Below, in pieces: positions 1-9,202 of a stretch of DNA of 64,000 nucleotides (the stretch's first letter is position 1; each line of letters begins with the position of its first letter). The DNA comes from Aliivibrio fischeri. Lineage in GTDB: Bacteria > Pseudomonadota > Gammaproteobacteria > Enterobacterales > Vibrionaceae. Made by a program: the position numbers and the translations under genes. The stretch is taken from NCBI GenBank assembly GCA_038993745.2, contig CP160630.1, positions 1,178,001-1,242,000 on the forward strand, read 5' to 3'. Below the pieces are notes generated by a model, which was not told the origin of the DNA, did not search any database, and saw only the letters and a program-made list of their open reading frames with translations.

Positions 1-817
1 TTTTCACCCATTCCGCATCCAATTCGTCATCGGTACGGGTCTGTTGTGGGTTAATTGAAATAAACTGAATGCCATCTTCAGCAAACTGCTTCCAATGAGA
101 ATACATTTGGTGATCCGCAACGCGAAATTCAATGCGGTTGTTTTTCCAAGGATCACAGCCTATCAATACAAAGATTTCTGTGTTCTCTTGAATTACAGGC
201 CATGCGGTTTGTGGCGAGTATACTTCCATATCACCAATAACATGAGGAAGAATAACTTGCGAGGCACCACCAGAATAATCACCCGTTGTCGTACTTTGTC
301 CACCAATTAAATTAAAAAATCGCCCTTGTAATACTTGAGGACGCATTAAACCAGCATGCGACCATCCACCATAAGAGCTACTGAAAATAGCTTCATTACC
401 ATGTTCTGTTGCAGTAGTTTGAATTACATCAGCAACCAAAGATAAAGCGGTATCCCAGCTAACTCGCACAAATGGTTCTTTACCGCGCAAGTGCGGTTTC
501 GTATCCCCTTTTGGATCGGCTAAATAGGAAGCCCTTACCATCGGGTACTTAACGCGAGTTTTATCATAAACTCGACCGATTAAACCTTCTGTCAGCATTT
601 CGGTAGGCATGGCATCAAGCTCTTTACGAGGTTGAATACCAACAAGAACACCCGCTTTTACAATCGCGTTAAATGGTCCCCAATGGCTAGCATGAGGAAT
701 GACTTCTACATCCTCATCATCAAAAAATTTAGAAGCGGGATAAACCATTAAACCACCACCCGCAACAATAGCGGTTGCAATGGAGGTTTTTAAAAAAGTA
801 CGTCGAGAAAGAGTCAT
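1..817 (-). CDS. Tat-exported molybdopterin oxidoreductase (TorA/BisC/DorA type), N-terminal part only
   Basis: The gene runs off the left edge; about 272 residues are visible. It opens with a twin-arginine signal (SRRTFLKT, then a hydrophobic stretch), as expected for a periplasmic molybdoenzyme folded before export. The segment YGGWSHAG carries the likely molybdenum-ligand serine (about residue 153), and GDYSGGASQVILPHVIG follows, the pattern of the TMAO/DMSO/biotin-sulfoxide reductase subgroup rather than formate dehydrogenase or nitrate reductase. The likely reaction is reduction of an N- or S-oxide in anaerobic respiration. Trimethylamine N-oxide is a guess based on marine habitat. Start chosen at the ATG directly before the RR motif. 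No TorC/TorD gene is visible because the window ends. It is followed on the right by about 210 bp of AT-rich DNA in which I see no clear control site. Confidence 0.85.
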   Translation of the reverse strand, partial: MTLSRRTFLKTSIATAIVAGGGLMVYPASKFFDDEDVEVIPHASHWGPFNAIVKAGVLVGIQPRKELDAMPTEMLTEGLIGRVYDKTRVKYPMVRASYLADPKGDTKPHLRGKEPFVRVSWDTALSLVADVIQTTATEHGNEAIFSSSYGGWSHAGLMRPQVLQGRFFNLIGGQSTTTGDYSGGASQVILPHVIGDMEVYSPQTAWPVIQENTEIFVLIGCDPWKNNRIEFRVADHQMYSHWKQFAEDGIQFISINPQQTRTDDELDAEWVK

Positions 818-1028
818 AATGCATTCCGTATTTTTAGTCTATTTATCACTTATCAATAGTGGATAAATCCTTAACAGATGCATTCTAAACCTATAAAGAT
901 TCATTTTATATGCACATTCTAAATAAATAAGAACATACGTAACTTAAAACAGAACCATTCTTACACGTTATCTACAACTTCTTCTATTTTAAAAGATTTT
1001 AGCTTCTCTTTTCATGAAATATTGAATT

Positions 1029-2546
1029 TTAAAAGAATGATTCCATTTTTGATGAGTAGCAAGTTATCCCTTTTCTTAATAAATTATTCTTTGGCCTGTT
1101 TGCCCGTCCGGTTATTTTCTCTATTGTTTGCTCCCATCGAGATGGTGCAAGTAAGCGTCTACTAAGCGGAGATTGATCTTGAATATATTCATTTTTAAAT
1201 ATAGCTATCACTTCTTGAGTTTCATATACACCGAGTACTTTCATATTAATAGCAGAAATATCTAATTCAAAATTGCCTTGCTCAATTGCTAGTGGGGCTT
1301 CTTCAGCTTGCCAAAGGTTAATTTTTTCGCCACAAAACAGAGCTATATTCAATGCTCTTAATGACCATAAACTACTAGCAGGACCACTGTAGTTATCAAC
1401 TAAACGAACATCTTCATCAAACAACCCTTGTGTGGGTAATCCTGCTTTTAACGCACCGTTACTAATAAAGTATTTCAAGTTACAATGAAAAGCTCTTTTC
1501 GCTTCACCAATCGTTATTTTGTCGCTTTGTAGATCCACAGCCGCTAATAATGGAGCAGCAACAGCTAAGCGATAACAGGCACTACGTCCAAAAAAAGGGA
1601 ACCCTTCTTTACCAAAGAAATAACGATAATTACCAACAAAATCAGATAATGCACTCTTTATAAAAGTAGAATCAAAATCAACATCTATTTGAGTAAACCA
1701 GTACAAACTGTAATGAAAAGCCCACGCATTATAGTAATCGTAATTTCCTTTTGCCCCATCACGAAACCATCCATCACCGACATAAAACTCTTTTACTCTT
1801 TCGTATTTTTCATATTGGACTTCATCTTCACCGGTTAACGCTTTCAATACGATTTGCACGGTAAGTACAAACAAGTGCCAATTATTATCAACGGTTTCAC
1901 ACTGATTAACCTGTTTAAACCAAGTGACGATTTGACACTTTTCATCGATTGAAAAACAATCCCACACCCACTCTTTGCTCATCCATAATGCCAGAGCTAA
2001 ATCTGCACTTTCACATACTCTTTGATCACAATGGTGTAGCGTTCCCCAGTAGCCTTTATGTTGTGGGTTGGTTCCAGCTAAAAAGGCTTTACGTAAAATC
2101 TCAGGTACTAAAATGGGTTGTTGGTTTAACCCAGTAATGATCGTATTAAATCTCCCGTTAGCGTGTAACCATGCAGCTAATGTTGGTAACGTTCGACTTG
2201 TTCCTTCCAATGCATCAGTTCTGGCTGTTTGTTGGCTTGGTCTTCCCGGATAATAAGCATGGCTATGATCCCATACTGAATAATGAACAAAAGCTTCTGC
2301 GATATAGCTAACAATGGATTCACAGTGATATTTTAAATTGACTCTTTCATCCATAAATACGTTTTTTATATACTCATCATGTTGAGTATAGAGTGATTTT
2401 TTATTTGCAAATCGGATGATATTTTCTTTCAGAGATTTTAAATAGGTCAACGCATTTGGGTGTTCGTAAGCAATCGTAGGGCGCTTCGTTTCTCTTATTT
2501 CCTTAGGCTGATACCGCAACGTTTGTGGTTCAATTTCTACCTTCAT
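1029..2546 (-). CDS. DUF2264 family protein, possible glucuronidase-type glycan enzyme
   Basis: A 505-residue cytoplasmic-looking protein with no signal peptide. Aromatic-rich segments (HKGYWGTLHHCDQR, DNNWHLF, GDGWFRDG, NYDYYNAWAFHY) match what I recall of DUF2264 (PF10022), an alpha/alpha-toroid family common in polysaccharide utilisation loci; a beta-glucuronidase activity (CAZy GH154) has been linked to this domain, but I am quoting that from memory. Position at the end of the sulfatase-maturase/sulfatase run suggests it acts on glycosaminoglycan oligosaccharides inside the cell. It is separated from the sulfatase by a hairpin followed by a T-run on its strand, so it may be expressed by read-through or from its own promoter. 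Function remains inferred from context. Confidence 0.7.
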   Translation of the reverse strand: MKVEIEPQTLRYQPKEIRETKRPTIAYEHPNALTYLKSLKENIIRFANKKSLYTQHDEYIKNVFMDERVNLKYHCESIVSYIAEAFVHYSVWDHSHAYYPGRPSQQTARTDALEGTSRTLPTLAAWLHANGRFNTIITGLNQQPILVPEILRKAFLAGTNPQHKGYWGTLHHCDQRVCESADLALALWMSKEWVWDCFSIDEKCQIVTWFKQVNQCETVDNNWHLFVLTVQIVLKALTGEDEVQYEKYERVKEFYVGDGWFRDGAKGNYDYYNAWAFHYSLYWFTQIDVDFDSTFIKSALSDFVGNYRYFFGKEGFPFFGRSACYRLAVAAPLLAAVDLQSDKITIGEAKRAFHCNLKYFISNGALKAGLPTQGLFDEDVRLVDNYSGPASSLWSLRALNIALFCGEKINLWQAEEAPLAIEQGNFELDISAINMKVLGVYETQEVIAIFKNEYIQDQSPLSRRLLAPSRWEQTIEKITGRANRPKNNLLRKGITCYSSKMESFF

Positions 2547-2570
2547 GATTTATTGTCCTTTCAAAACGAA

Positions 2571-2602
2571 AAAAGCCACAAAACACGGTGGTCATGTGGC
2601 TT
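2571..2602 (-). terminator. Intrinsic terminator downstream of the sulfatase
   Basis: On the minus strand AAGCCACA pairs with TGTGGCTT and is followed directly by a T-run. It lies between the sulfatase stop and the DUF2264 start, so it should reduce read-through into that gene. Confidence 0.65.
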
Positions 2603-2637
2603 AGAAAAAACGTTAACTTAGTCTTTTGCTGATTCAG

Positions 2638-4230
2638 TTAAGATTTGATAACGATCTTGACCCAAGCAACTGGTTTTGGTTTATCTTTAATCCAGTTATA
2701 GAAAGCATTTTTCATCTCTTTCACTTTTTCAGGGTATTTTTTAGCTAAATCAATCGACTCTGAAGGATCTTCTTTATCATTAAATAGCTTCACCTTATTT
2801 GAACCATCATCATAGAAATACAACGCCCAATCTTGATCACGAATCGCCCATGAGCCTTTAGACAGTTTTTCTAAATTTGGGTTATTCGGAATTGTATTGG
2901 TTTCATAGGTGATCCACTTCCAGTAGCCATACCAGAACGCATCATTTTCTTCACTGTAATGTTTCGCTCCAGGACCTGCCCAATATAAGTATTGATGAGG
3001 TGATGTTTCCGTCTTCCCTTCTAAAACAGGCATAATGTTTTTACCATCAACCTGCATATCTTCAGGAATATCAATGCCTGCCGCAGCTAGAGCCGTTGGT
3101 AAAATATCCAATGCTGAGATCAGTGAATCACTTTCACCACCAGCTGGAATGTGTTTTGGCCAGTAAGCGACAAATGGGACTCTGACACCACCGTTATACA
3201 TTTGCCCTTTAAAGCCTTTATCCATTCCATTCATTGGCATTGGAGACTCATGAACGGCTCCGTTATCAGACAAGAAGAAGATGATGGTATTATCTAGCTC
3301 TCCTTTCTTCTCTAAGTTATCCATGATAATCCCAAGGCTTTCATCTGCTGCATTAATTGCCGCAAAATACTTGTCCGCCTCAACATTACCAGTATTAAAT
3401 CTATCCATGTATTTTGCAGGAGATGCTTCTTCTAATGGAATATGAGGCACGCTAAATGCGAGGTTAACAAAGAAAGGTTTGTCACCACTTTCATCAATAA
3501 ACTTCAGCGCTTGATCGGTTAAATTATGCGTTAAATAACCCGGAGCAGAGATATTTTTACCATTTTGCCAAATAGCTGGTGAATCCCATAAAGCGGCACC
3601 CGATGCGTAAAAACTGTATGAATAATCGAAACCACGCTCTTCTGGGCCATAACCTTTTGGCGTTACAGTAATTTGGTTGTCATGGTAATCGCGTGTACGC
3701 TTATCTTCATCAACCAAATTTTTGCCTTTAATCTTGGCATTATGCCATTTACCAATTGTCGCTGTTCGATAACCATTTTCTTGGAAAAGTGCTGGCAATA
3801 ATTTGATATCTAAAGGGATACCCAATTTTGCATCATCATTACTGTATGTTCCAAAACTTGTTGGATGACGACCAGTAAAAATCCCTGCACGAGATGGGCC
3901 ACAAACAGGGTGGGCCACAAATGCGTTAGTCATTTTAACGCCATTTGCAGCCAGTTTTTCAACATTTGGCATCGCTCGCTGAGCAGCGTCGATCATTTTA
4001 TCTAAATCACCCTGATAACGAACAGGGACAGAGCGCTTAGCTAATTCAGACTTATCCAAACTGTCTAGGGCAAAATTAAGTTGGCCCGTGCCTAAATCAT
4101 CCATAACGACAAGTAATACGTTAGGTTGATCAGGATTGTGATTTGCAGCATAAGAAAGCGAAGGTGCAGCTACACAGGCAGCAGCAACTAGGCTTGCAAT
4201 TACTGTCTTCTTCGATGAGGACAGGTTCAT
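2638..4230 (-). CDS. Secreted Cys-type sulfatase
   Basis: 530 residues. A Sec signal peptide (KKTVIASLVAAACVAAPSL then SYA-A) precedes the sulfatase fold. The active-site signature CGPSR begins at Cys110 and is followed by AGIFTGRHP, so the Cys must be converted to formylglycine. VVMDDLG near the N terminus supplies metal-binding acidic residues, and GKWH and LSDNG blocks are also present, typical of arylsulfatase-A-like enzymes (S1 family). Expected role is hydrolysis of sulfate esters on glycosaminoglycan oligosaccharides in the periplasm or outside. The gene lies 40 bp downstream of the sulfatase-maturating enzyme, which supports anSME-dependent activation. Exact regiospecificity (4-O or 6-O on GalNAc) cannot be read from the sequence. 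Confidence 0.92.
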   Translation of the reverse strand: MNLSSSKKTVIASLVAAACVAAPSLSYAANHNPDQPNVLLVVMDDLGTGQLNFALDSLDKSELAKRSVPVRYQGDLDKMIDAAQRAMPNVEKLAANGVKMTNAFVAHPVCGPSRAGIFTGRHPTSFGTYSNDDAKLGIPLDIKLLPALFQENGYRTATIGKWHNAKIKGKNLVDEDKRTRDYHDNQITVTPKGYGPEERGFDYSYSFYASGAALWDSPAIWQNGKNISAPGYLTHNLTDQALKFIDESGDKPFFVNLAFSVPHIPLEEASPAKYMDRFNTGNVEADKYFAAINAADESLGIIMDNLEKKGELDNTIIFFLSDNGAVHESPMPMNGMDKGFKGQMYNGGVRVPFVAYWPKHIPAGGESDSLISALDILPTALAAAGIDIPEDMQVDGKNIMPVLEGKTETSPHQYLYWAGPGAKHYSEENDAFWYGYWKWITYETNTIPNNPNLEKLSKGSWAIRDQDWALYFYDDGSNKVKLFNDKEDPSESIDLAKKYPEKVKEMKNAFYNWIKDKPKPVAWVKIVIKS

Positions 4231-4270
4231 TGTTTACTCCTTATTATTATTTTCAATTTATCGTGTTGCG

Positions 4271-5502
4271 TTAAATACGTAGGATATTTTTAATCAGAGG
4301 TACGGCATCAATCGCGGTTCCTCCTTGTTGAATGGCTTGAGACATTAAATGCATGGCAGGTGCGGTTTGCGTAAAAATTTGCTGATAGGATTTACAAAGA
4401 TAATTGTGCTTATGCTTTTCTCCATCAAGAGAAACGAGGCGATGTTTAGGGCAACCACCATGACACAAACGATACACATCACACGCTTCACATTGGCCAG
4501 TTAACTTAAGGGATTTCGCAGAACCAAAACGCTTCTGTTGTTTACTTGTAGCCATTTGAGCTAATGCCGTTTGTTCAATATTTCCTAATTTATTTGCCGG
4601 ATAAACATAATGATCACAAGAATAAACATCACCATTTGCTTCTATTACCATGGCTTGCCCACACTCTTTTGATTGCACACAAGTAGAAGCTGGGTATCCC
4701 ATCCAACTGCCTAAAATACTATCGAAAATACGAACAAAAACCTGACCGACATCTTCTCTAACCCACTGATTAAACACAGCCATCATAAACTGCCCATAAC
4801 CATCAGCAGGCACACTAAAATGGGTTAACTCTGCATCTTGTGAGGGAGAATAATGTCCATTTGTTGATTGCTGACAATTCGCATGAACTTCAACAATTGG
4901 AATAAATTGCATATGAGTTGAACCTAACTCTTTTAATGCTTGATACGTTTCTTTACCACGTTGCCAATTTTGATCGTTAATCACCGTTAATGTATTAAAC
5001 TCAACCTTGTACTCTTTTAATAATTCAAGTGCTCGCTTCACTCGCTCAAACGTAGGCTTGCCATTAACTGAAATACGATATTTATCATGAACCTCAGCAA
5101 TACCATCAATAGAAACACCCAGCAGAAAATTGTGTTGAGAAAAGAACTCTGCCCATTGACGATTAATGGCTACGGCATTGGTTTGAAAGCTATTGGTGAT
5201 AATTTTACCTTCAGCATACTGTTGCTGATATTTCACTGCATTTCGATAAAAATCTAGGCCGGCTAATGTTGGTTCCCCCCCTGCCAAGAGAAATCAACCT
5301 CTTGCCCTCGATGTGAGCGGATATAATCACGTACATAACGCTTTAACATTCCATTAGACATATTTTCACTTGGCTCAAATGCCGTCTTATTCACCACACC
5401 ATTTTTTTCTAAGTAGAAACAGTAATCGCATTTTAAGTTGCAATGAAAACTGGTTGGTTTTGCCATCATATGAAAAGCAGCATATTGTGCATTAGAAGCC
5501 AT
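4271..5502 (-). CDS. Anaerobic sulfatase-maturating enzyme (radical SAM/SPASM), frameshifted as read
   Basis: The product converts the sulfatase active-site Cys or Ser to formylglycine in the cytoplasm without oxygen. Radical-SAM Cys motif C21-X3-C25-X2-C28 (CNLKCDYC) is followed by WQGGEPTL, the usual glycine-rich SAM site. The C-terminal half has the SPASM cysteines (CVQSKECG, SCDHYVYP, CEACDVYRLCHGGCPKHR). The frame breaks inside WQGG|EPT at a run of seven G on the coding strand (5275-5281); one extra G restores a continuous protein of about 410 residues, the normal family length. Start chosen at ATG 5502 because AGGGAT lies just upstream; an ORF start 45 bp earlier is unlikely. It leads the maturase-sulfatase pair and is divergent from the PL8 lyase. 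Confidence 0.88.
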
Positions 5503-5504
5503 AA

Positions 5505-5520
5505 CGATCCCTATCGAAAG
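5505..5520 (-). promoter_or_regulatory. Candidate AgaR operator, copy 1
   Basis: Minus-strand CTTTCGAT-AGGGAT-CG. It overlaps the ribosome binding site of the sulfatase-maturating enzyme. It shares the CTTTCG(A/T)T-N6-CG form with copies at 5661, 19231, 19315 and 19524. Confidence 0.5.
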
Positions 5521-5536
5521 TATTTGAAAGCAAGAG

Positions 5537-5552
5537 CAACAATACACGAAAG
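5537..5552 (-). promoter_or_regulatory. Degenerate copy of the CTTTCG element
   Basis: Minus-strand CTTTCGTG-TATTGT-TG. It has the same spacing as the stronger sites but ends TG instead of CG, so it is a weaker candidate for the same regulator. Confidence 0.3.
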
Positions 5553-5577
5553 TAAATTAAGATTTAAAGATCGACAT

Positions 5578-5593
5578 CACAAACAAACGAAAG
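5578..5593 (-). promoter_or_regulatory. Degenerate copy of the CTTTCG element
   Basis: Minus-strand CTTTCGTT-TGTTTG-TG. It differs from the consensus only at the last CG. It sits between the divergent sulfatase-maturase and PL8 genes. Confidence 0.35.
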
Positions 5594-5660
5594 AAAACAA
5601 AAATAAATAATTTGCGATATTGATCGATAAATAACCAATTCATTTTCGTTAATCTACGAA

Positions 5661-5676
5661 CGTAAAATATCGAAAG
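5661..5676 (-). promoter_or_regulatory. Candidate AgaR operator, copy 2
   Basis: Minus-strand CTTTCGAT-ATTTTA-CG, 47 bp upstream of the PL8 lyase start. It is nearly the same as the copy at 19524 (CTTTCGAT-CACTTA-CG). Confidence 0.5.
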
Positions 5677-5722
5677 TGATTTTGCATCTTACAAATTCAT
5701 TAATATTTAAAGGGAATCAATT

Positions 5723-8131
5723 ATGTATATGATCAAAAAACATCGTTTGAATACGATTGCTCTCTCTATGTTATTTCTATTTACGGGAAACGCTTACGCT
5801 GCAAAAAATACCCAAACACCACAATATTTACCGAGTGATTTTGAGCAAGTAAGAGAAAACTGGGCTGAAAATTATTTAGGTGATCCTGCTATAACGTTTG
5901 ATCAAACGCTAAAAAATATGGTGACCAGCACCAATAGTTCGGCGCAAAAACATTGGGATAGCATGACACCACAACCAAACGCTTCTGGAATTTGGGATGA
6001 TTTACCATTAATAGATAAAGATACAACACTCGGTCCTAATATACGCAGCTCCTATCAACGTTTATTTACCATGGCAAAGGCTTATCGTTTACGTGATGGC
6101 AATTTAGAAAATAATCAATTAATGCTAAATAACATCATGACTGCCATGAACTACATAAATCAAAATTTCTACTTTGTTAATCAATTAGAATATGGCAATT
6201 GGTGGCAGTGGGAGTTGGCAATACCAAAAGATATTCATAACATTTTAGTGCTACTTTTTGATGATATTAAAGACAATTACCAAACCATTATAACCAATCA
6301 CCTTAATGCTACTCGCTATTTCACACCAGACCCAACTCACTTAGGAGTCAGTCCTGGTGCTGCTGAATCAACGAATCCTAACTATCGAGAATCCACTGGC
6401 GGCAATCGAACCGATAATGCTCAAGTTGTACTTATTCGTGGCATGCTTGAAAACAATAGTGAAGAAATCAGCCAAGCTATTGCTGCTCTTCCTGCGGTTA
6501 TTGAATATGTGAGCGAAGGGGATGGCTATTACACTGATGGGTCATTCTTACAACACTCTGATATTGCCTATAACGGTACATATGGCAATGTATTACTTGG
6601 TGGTTTAGGCATTCAAATGAACGCAGTCGCAGGCTCACCATGGAGTATGGATAACCAAACCATTAGCAACGTTTACAATATCATTAACCAATCGTATGAA
6701 CCTTTGCTGTATAAAGGAGCAATGATGGATATGGTCAATGGTCGCTCGATTTCTCGAAGCGCTGAACAAAATCATGATGTTGGATTAAATATTGTCAACT
6801 CTATGTTGTTCTATACCAATGGACCAGATAGCGATAAAAATAAACAACTGTCATCACTGATCAAAACCCAAATAACCGATGATACTTATCAAAACTTCTT
6901 TGATAAAATTTACTATGTATCCACGTATCAGGCTGCTCAGCATATTGTTAATGATCCAACGGTTTCGCTTAAAGATCCTCTGATTGGTAACTTTAGCTAC
7001 CCTTCAATGGACCGTGTTGTGCACCGTCGAAATGATTGGGCTTTCGCTTTAGCGATGCACTCATATCGTATTGGTAACTACGAATGCATGAATGGTGAAA
7101 ACCTTAAAGGCTGGTTTACTGGCGATGGCATGACCTATTTATATAACGATCAGCTTGATCATTACACAGGATATTGGCCAACCGTTAATGCATCTCGTAT
7201 GCCGGGAACAACGGTTGATAGTCAAGTCATGGCTGATTGTAGTGGTGAACGTGTAGGTGGAAATGTAAATACTAATATGCAATGGGTTGGTAGTACTTCA
7301 TTAAACAACTATGGGATTGCTGGTATGCAATTTTATAATTGGAGTGACACACTAAGTGCTTATAAATCTTGGTTTATGTTTGATAATGAAGTCGTCATGC
7401 TTAGCTCTAACATTAAAGACCAAAGCAATGGAAATAACATAACTACGATTGAAAACAGAAAGCGCTTAACAGATACACAATTATTTATTGATGGTACAGA
7501 GCAAGCAGTATTACCATATCAAGGAGTACCAACTACTTTTAGCATTCGTAATAAAACACTCGCTAACAGTGACTTAAGCTATGTTATGTTAACGCCTAAA
7601 ACCATATCAATAAGCCAAAATAATGTAGATGGTAATTGGAGTGATATTGGCAATAGCAAAGGTGATGTTTCAGACTCGTACTTACAAGCGACATTAACTC
7701 AAGTAAATCAGGCAGATTATCAATATGCCCTACTTCCTAATCAAAACAATGATGCTGTACAAACCTATGCTCAACATCCTGATGTCACAGTTCTACGCCA
7801 AGATGAACAAGCACACGCGGTACAAGAAAACACCTTAAATATCATTGCCGCAAATAATTGGAAAAATAGTCCCGTTAATATCACAGACACTATTACACTG
7901 AACTCAATGATGGGCTTTATGATTAAAGAAGAAAGTTCAAATACGTTCACTGTTGCAGTTAGTGAACCAATTCAGACTATTGATAGCGTAAACTTTACCT
8001 TTGATAAACAAGGTATTGTAATTAAAGAAGATATTGAAAATCGTGTGGCATTAAATGGCACAACACTTACCATTAATACCTCTGGTTTACAGGGACAATC
8101 TTATTCTTTCCAAGTAACAATTCAAGACTAA
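5723..8131 (+). CDS. Secreted polysaccharide lyase family 8 (chondroitin AC / hyaluronate lyase type)
   Basis: 802 residues with a Sec signal peptide ending near AYA-A. NWWQWELAIPKDIHN is the family's aromatic patch. Catalytic residues can be placed by spacing: Asn228 (GGNRTDN), His278 (LQHSD), Tyr287 (NGTYGNVLL) and Arg341/Arg345 (GRSISR). The N-H and H-Y distances (50 and 9) equal those I recall for the pneumococcal hyaluronate lyase (N349, H399, Y408). A C-terminal beta-sandwich follows. The enzyme cleaves the hexosaminidic bond before uronic acid by beta-elimination, giving 4,5-unsaturated uronyl oligosaccharides. The GalNAc PTS nearby points to chondroitin rather than hyaluronan as main substrate. 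AAGGGAA sits about 7 bp before the chosen ATG. It is divergent from the sulfatase-maturase gene, with the shared CTTTCG elements between them. Confidence 0.93.
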   Translation: MYMIKKHRLNTIALSMLFLFTGNAYAAKNTQTPQYLPSDFEQVRENWAENYLGDPAITFDQTLKNMVTSTNSSAQKHWDSMTPQPNASGIWDDLPLIDKDTTLGPNIRSSYQRLFTMAKAYRLRDGNLENNQLMLNNIMTAMNYINQNFYFVNQLEYGNWWQWELAIPKDIHNILVLLFDDIKDNYQTIITNHLNATRYFTPDPTHLGVSPGAAESTNPNYRESTGGNRTDNAQVVLIRGMLENNSEEISQAIAALPAVIEYVSEGDGYYTDGSFLQHSDIAYNGTYGNVLLGGLGIQMNAVAGSPWSMDNQTISNVYNIINQSYEPLLYKGAMMDMVNGRSISRSAEQNHDVGLNIVNSMLFYTNGPDSDKNKQLSSLIKTQITDDTYQNFFDKIYYVSTYQAAQHIVNDPTVSLKDPLIGNFSYPSMDRVVHRRNDWAFALAMHSYRIGNYECMNGENLKGWFTGDGMTYLYNDQLDHYTGYWPTVNASRMPGTTVDSQVMADCSGERVGGNVNTNMQWVGSTSLNNYGIAGMQFYNWSDTLSAYKSWFMFDNEVVMLSSNIKDQSNGNNITTIENRKRLTDTQLFIDGTEQAVLPYQGVPTTFSIRNKTLANSDLSYVMLTPKTISISQNNVDGNWSDIGNSKGDVSDSYLQATLTQVNQADYQYALLPNQNNDAVQTYAQHPDVTVLRQDEQAHAVQENTLNIIAANNWKNSPVNITDTITLNSMMGFMIKEESSNTFTVAVSEPIQTIDSVNFTFDKQGIVIKEDIENRVALNGTTLTINTSGLQGQSYSFQVTIQD

Positions 8132-8140
8132 ACTACCACT

Positions 8141-8173
8141 AAGGCTACAAGAATTGTCTCTTGTGGCCTTTCT
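8141..8173 (+). terminator. Intrinsic terminator after the PL8 lyase
   Basis: AAGGCTACAAGA pairs with TCTTGTGGCCTT across a four-base loop (one G-T pair) and is followed by a T-rich stretch, 10 bp after the stop codon. Confidence 0.7.
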
Positions 8174-8234
8174 CTTACCTTTCTACTTATTCTTTATTTT
8201 ATCAATATAAGTTTCCATAAATACAAATGAAATT

Positions 8235-8253
8235 GATAATGATTTGCATTACT
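8235..8253 (+). promoter_or_regulatory. Fur box
   Basis: GATAATGATTTGCATTACT matches the 19-bp Fur consensus as I recall it at 14 of 19 positions, including the whole first half. It lies about 30 bp upstream of the FTR1 permease, so iron repression is likely. Confidence 0.65.
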
Positions 8254-8285
8254 ATGATTTTACTCAATGAAATAGGATGTTTTTT

Positions 8286-9116
8286 ATGTTTGCCAGTATA
8301 ACGATTGTATTTAGAGAAGGCTTAGAAATGGCCATTATTGTTTCTTTGCTTTTAGCCGCAACAAAAGATATACCCAACAGATCAAAATGGATTTTAGGAG
8401 GAACAGGAGCAGGAGTTCTTCTCTCTGTATTGCTAGCCATTTTAGCGTTAAACAACGCAACTATTACGACACTAATTGAAGGAAAAATAACAGGAGGAAT
8501 CATCCTAGCGTTATCTAGTATTTTAATTGGTTATACCGTTATTTGGATGAAATCAAACGGAATGAAAGCTTCTCAAGATATAAAAGCCTCTGTAAATAAT
8601 ATCAAAGAAAACAATAAACCTTTATTTTCATTAAGTTTGGTCGCTTTCTTTTGTGTTTTCCGTGAAGGTATTGAAGTTGTATTATTTCTTTTAGGTCTAA
8701 CAAGTGATAGTGAAACAACAGGGCTTGCAATCTTAAGTGGCAGTTTAATTGGAGCTGCTGGTGCGATTGCAGCAGGCGTTGCAATGTACTTTGGTTTCAT
8801 CAGAATCAATCTTGGTAAAGTATTCAACTTCTTTGCAGTCTTAATGTCATTTTTAGCTGCGGGTATGGCAATGAATGCTGTAAGTAAATTTACTTCAGCA
8901 GGATTAATTAATCCAATTATCAATCCATTATGGAATAGCACCGCCTTACTTGATCATCATTCAAATTGGTTTGGCTTATTTATTCACGTAATGTTTGGAT
9001 ATACAGAAAAGCCGAGCTTAGCTCAGTTGATCGCTTATATTGCTACATTAAGTATTCTTTTTGTATTAACCAAAAATCAAACAAATAAATTAATGAAAGC
9101 AAAAAAAGTAGCTTAG
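8286..9116 (+). CDS. FTR1-family high-affinity iron permease (EfeU-like)
   Basis: About 276 residues and mostly membrane-spanning, with seven hydrophobic segments. Two REG(L/I)E motifs (REGLEMAIIV near the N terminus, REGIEVVLFL near residue 130) are the iron-translocation signatures of the FTR1/OFeT family. It imports Fe3+ across the inner membrane, normally with an oxidase partner or EfeO/EfeB; no such partner is adjacent, so it appears as a single-gene unit. Start taken at the second ATG (8286) because AGGA lies 8 bp before it, while the ATG at 8277 overlaps that ribosome binding site. A Fur box lies immediately upstream. It interrupts the glycosaminoglycan locus and has no obvious link to it. 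Confidence 0.88.
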   Translation: MFASITIVFREGLEMAIIVSLLLAATKDIPNRSKWILGGTGAGVLLSVLLAILALNNATITTLIEGKITGGIILALSSILIGYTVIWMKSNGMKASQDIKASVNNIKENNKPLFSLSLVAFFCVFREGIEVVLFLLGLTSDSETTGLAILSGSLIGAAGAIAAGVAMYFGFIRINLGKVFNFFAVLMSFLAAGMAMNAVSKFTSAGLINPIINPLWNSTALLDHHSNWFGLFIHVMFGYTEKPSLAQLIAYIATLSILFVLTKNQTNKLMKAKKVA

Positions 9117-9150
9117 TGATTAAATAAAACCACGCAGAGTCAATAAATAA

Positions 9151-9178
9151 AAAAAGCCGATCACATGATCGGCTTTTT
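9151..9178. terminator. Bidirectional intrinsic terminator between FTR1 and the GH105 operon end
   Basis: AAAAAGCCGATCA-CA-TGATCGGCTTTTT is a near-perfect palindrome with T-runs on both strands. It terminates the rightward FTR1 gene and the long leftward aga/kdu operon. Confidence 0.85.
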
Positions 9179-9202
9179 GTATTCAACATTTCTGAGAAAT
9201 AT

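Noticed and set aside
8264-8941. Minus-strand open frames opposite the FTR1 gene
   Set aside because: They are antisense shadows of the membrane-protein codons; FTR1 has a Fur box, a start site and family motifs.
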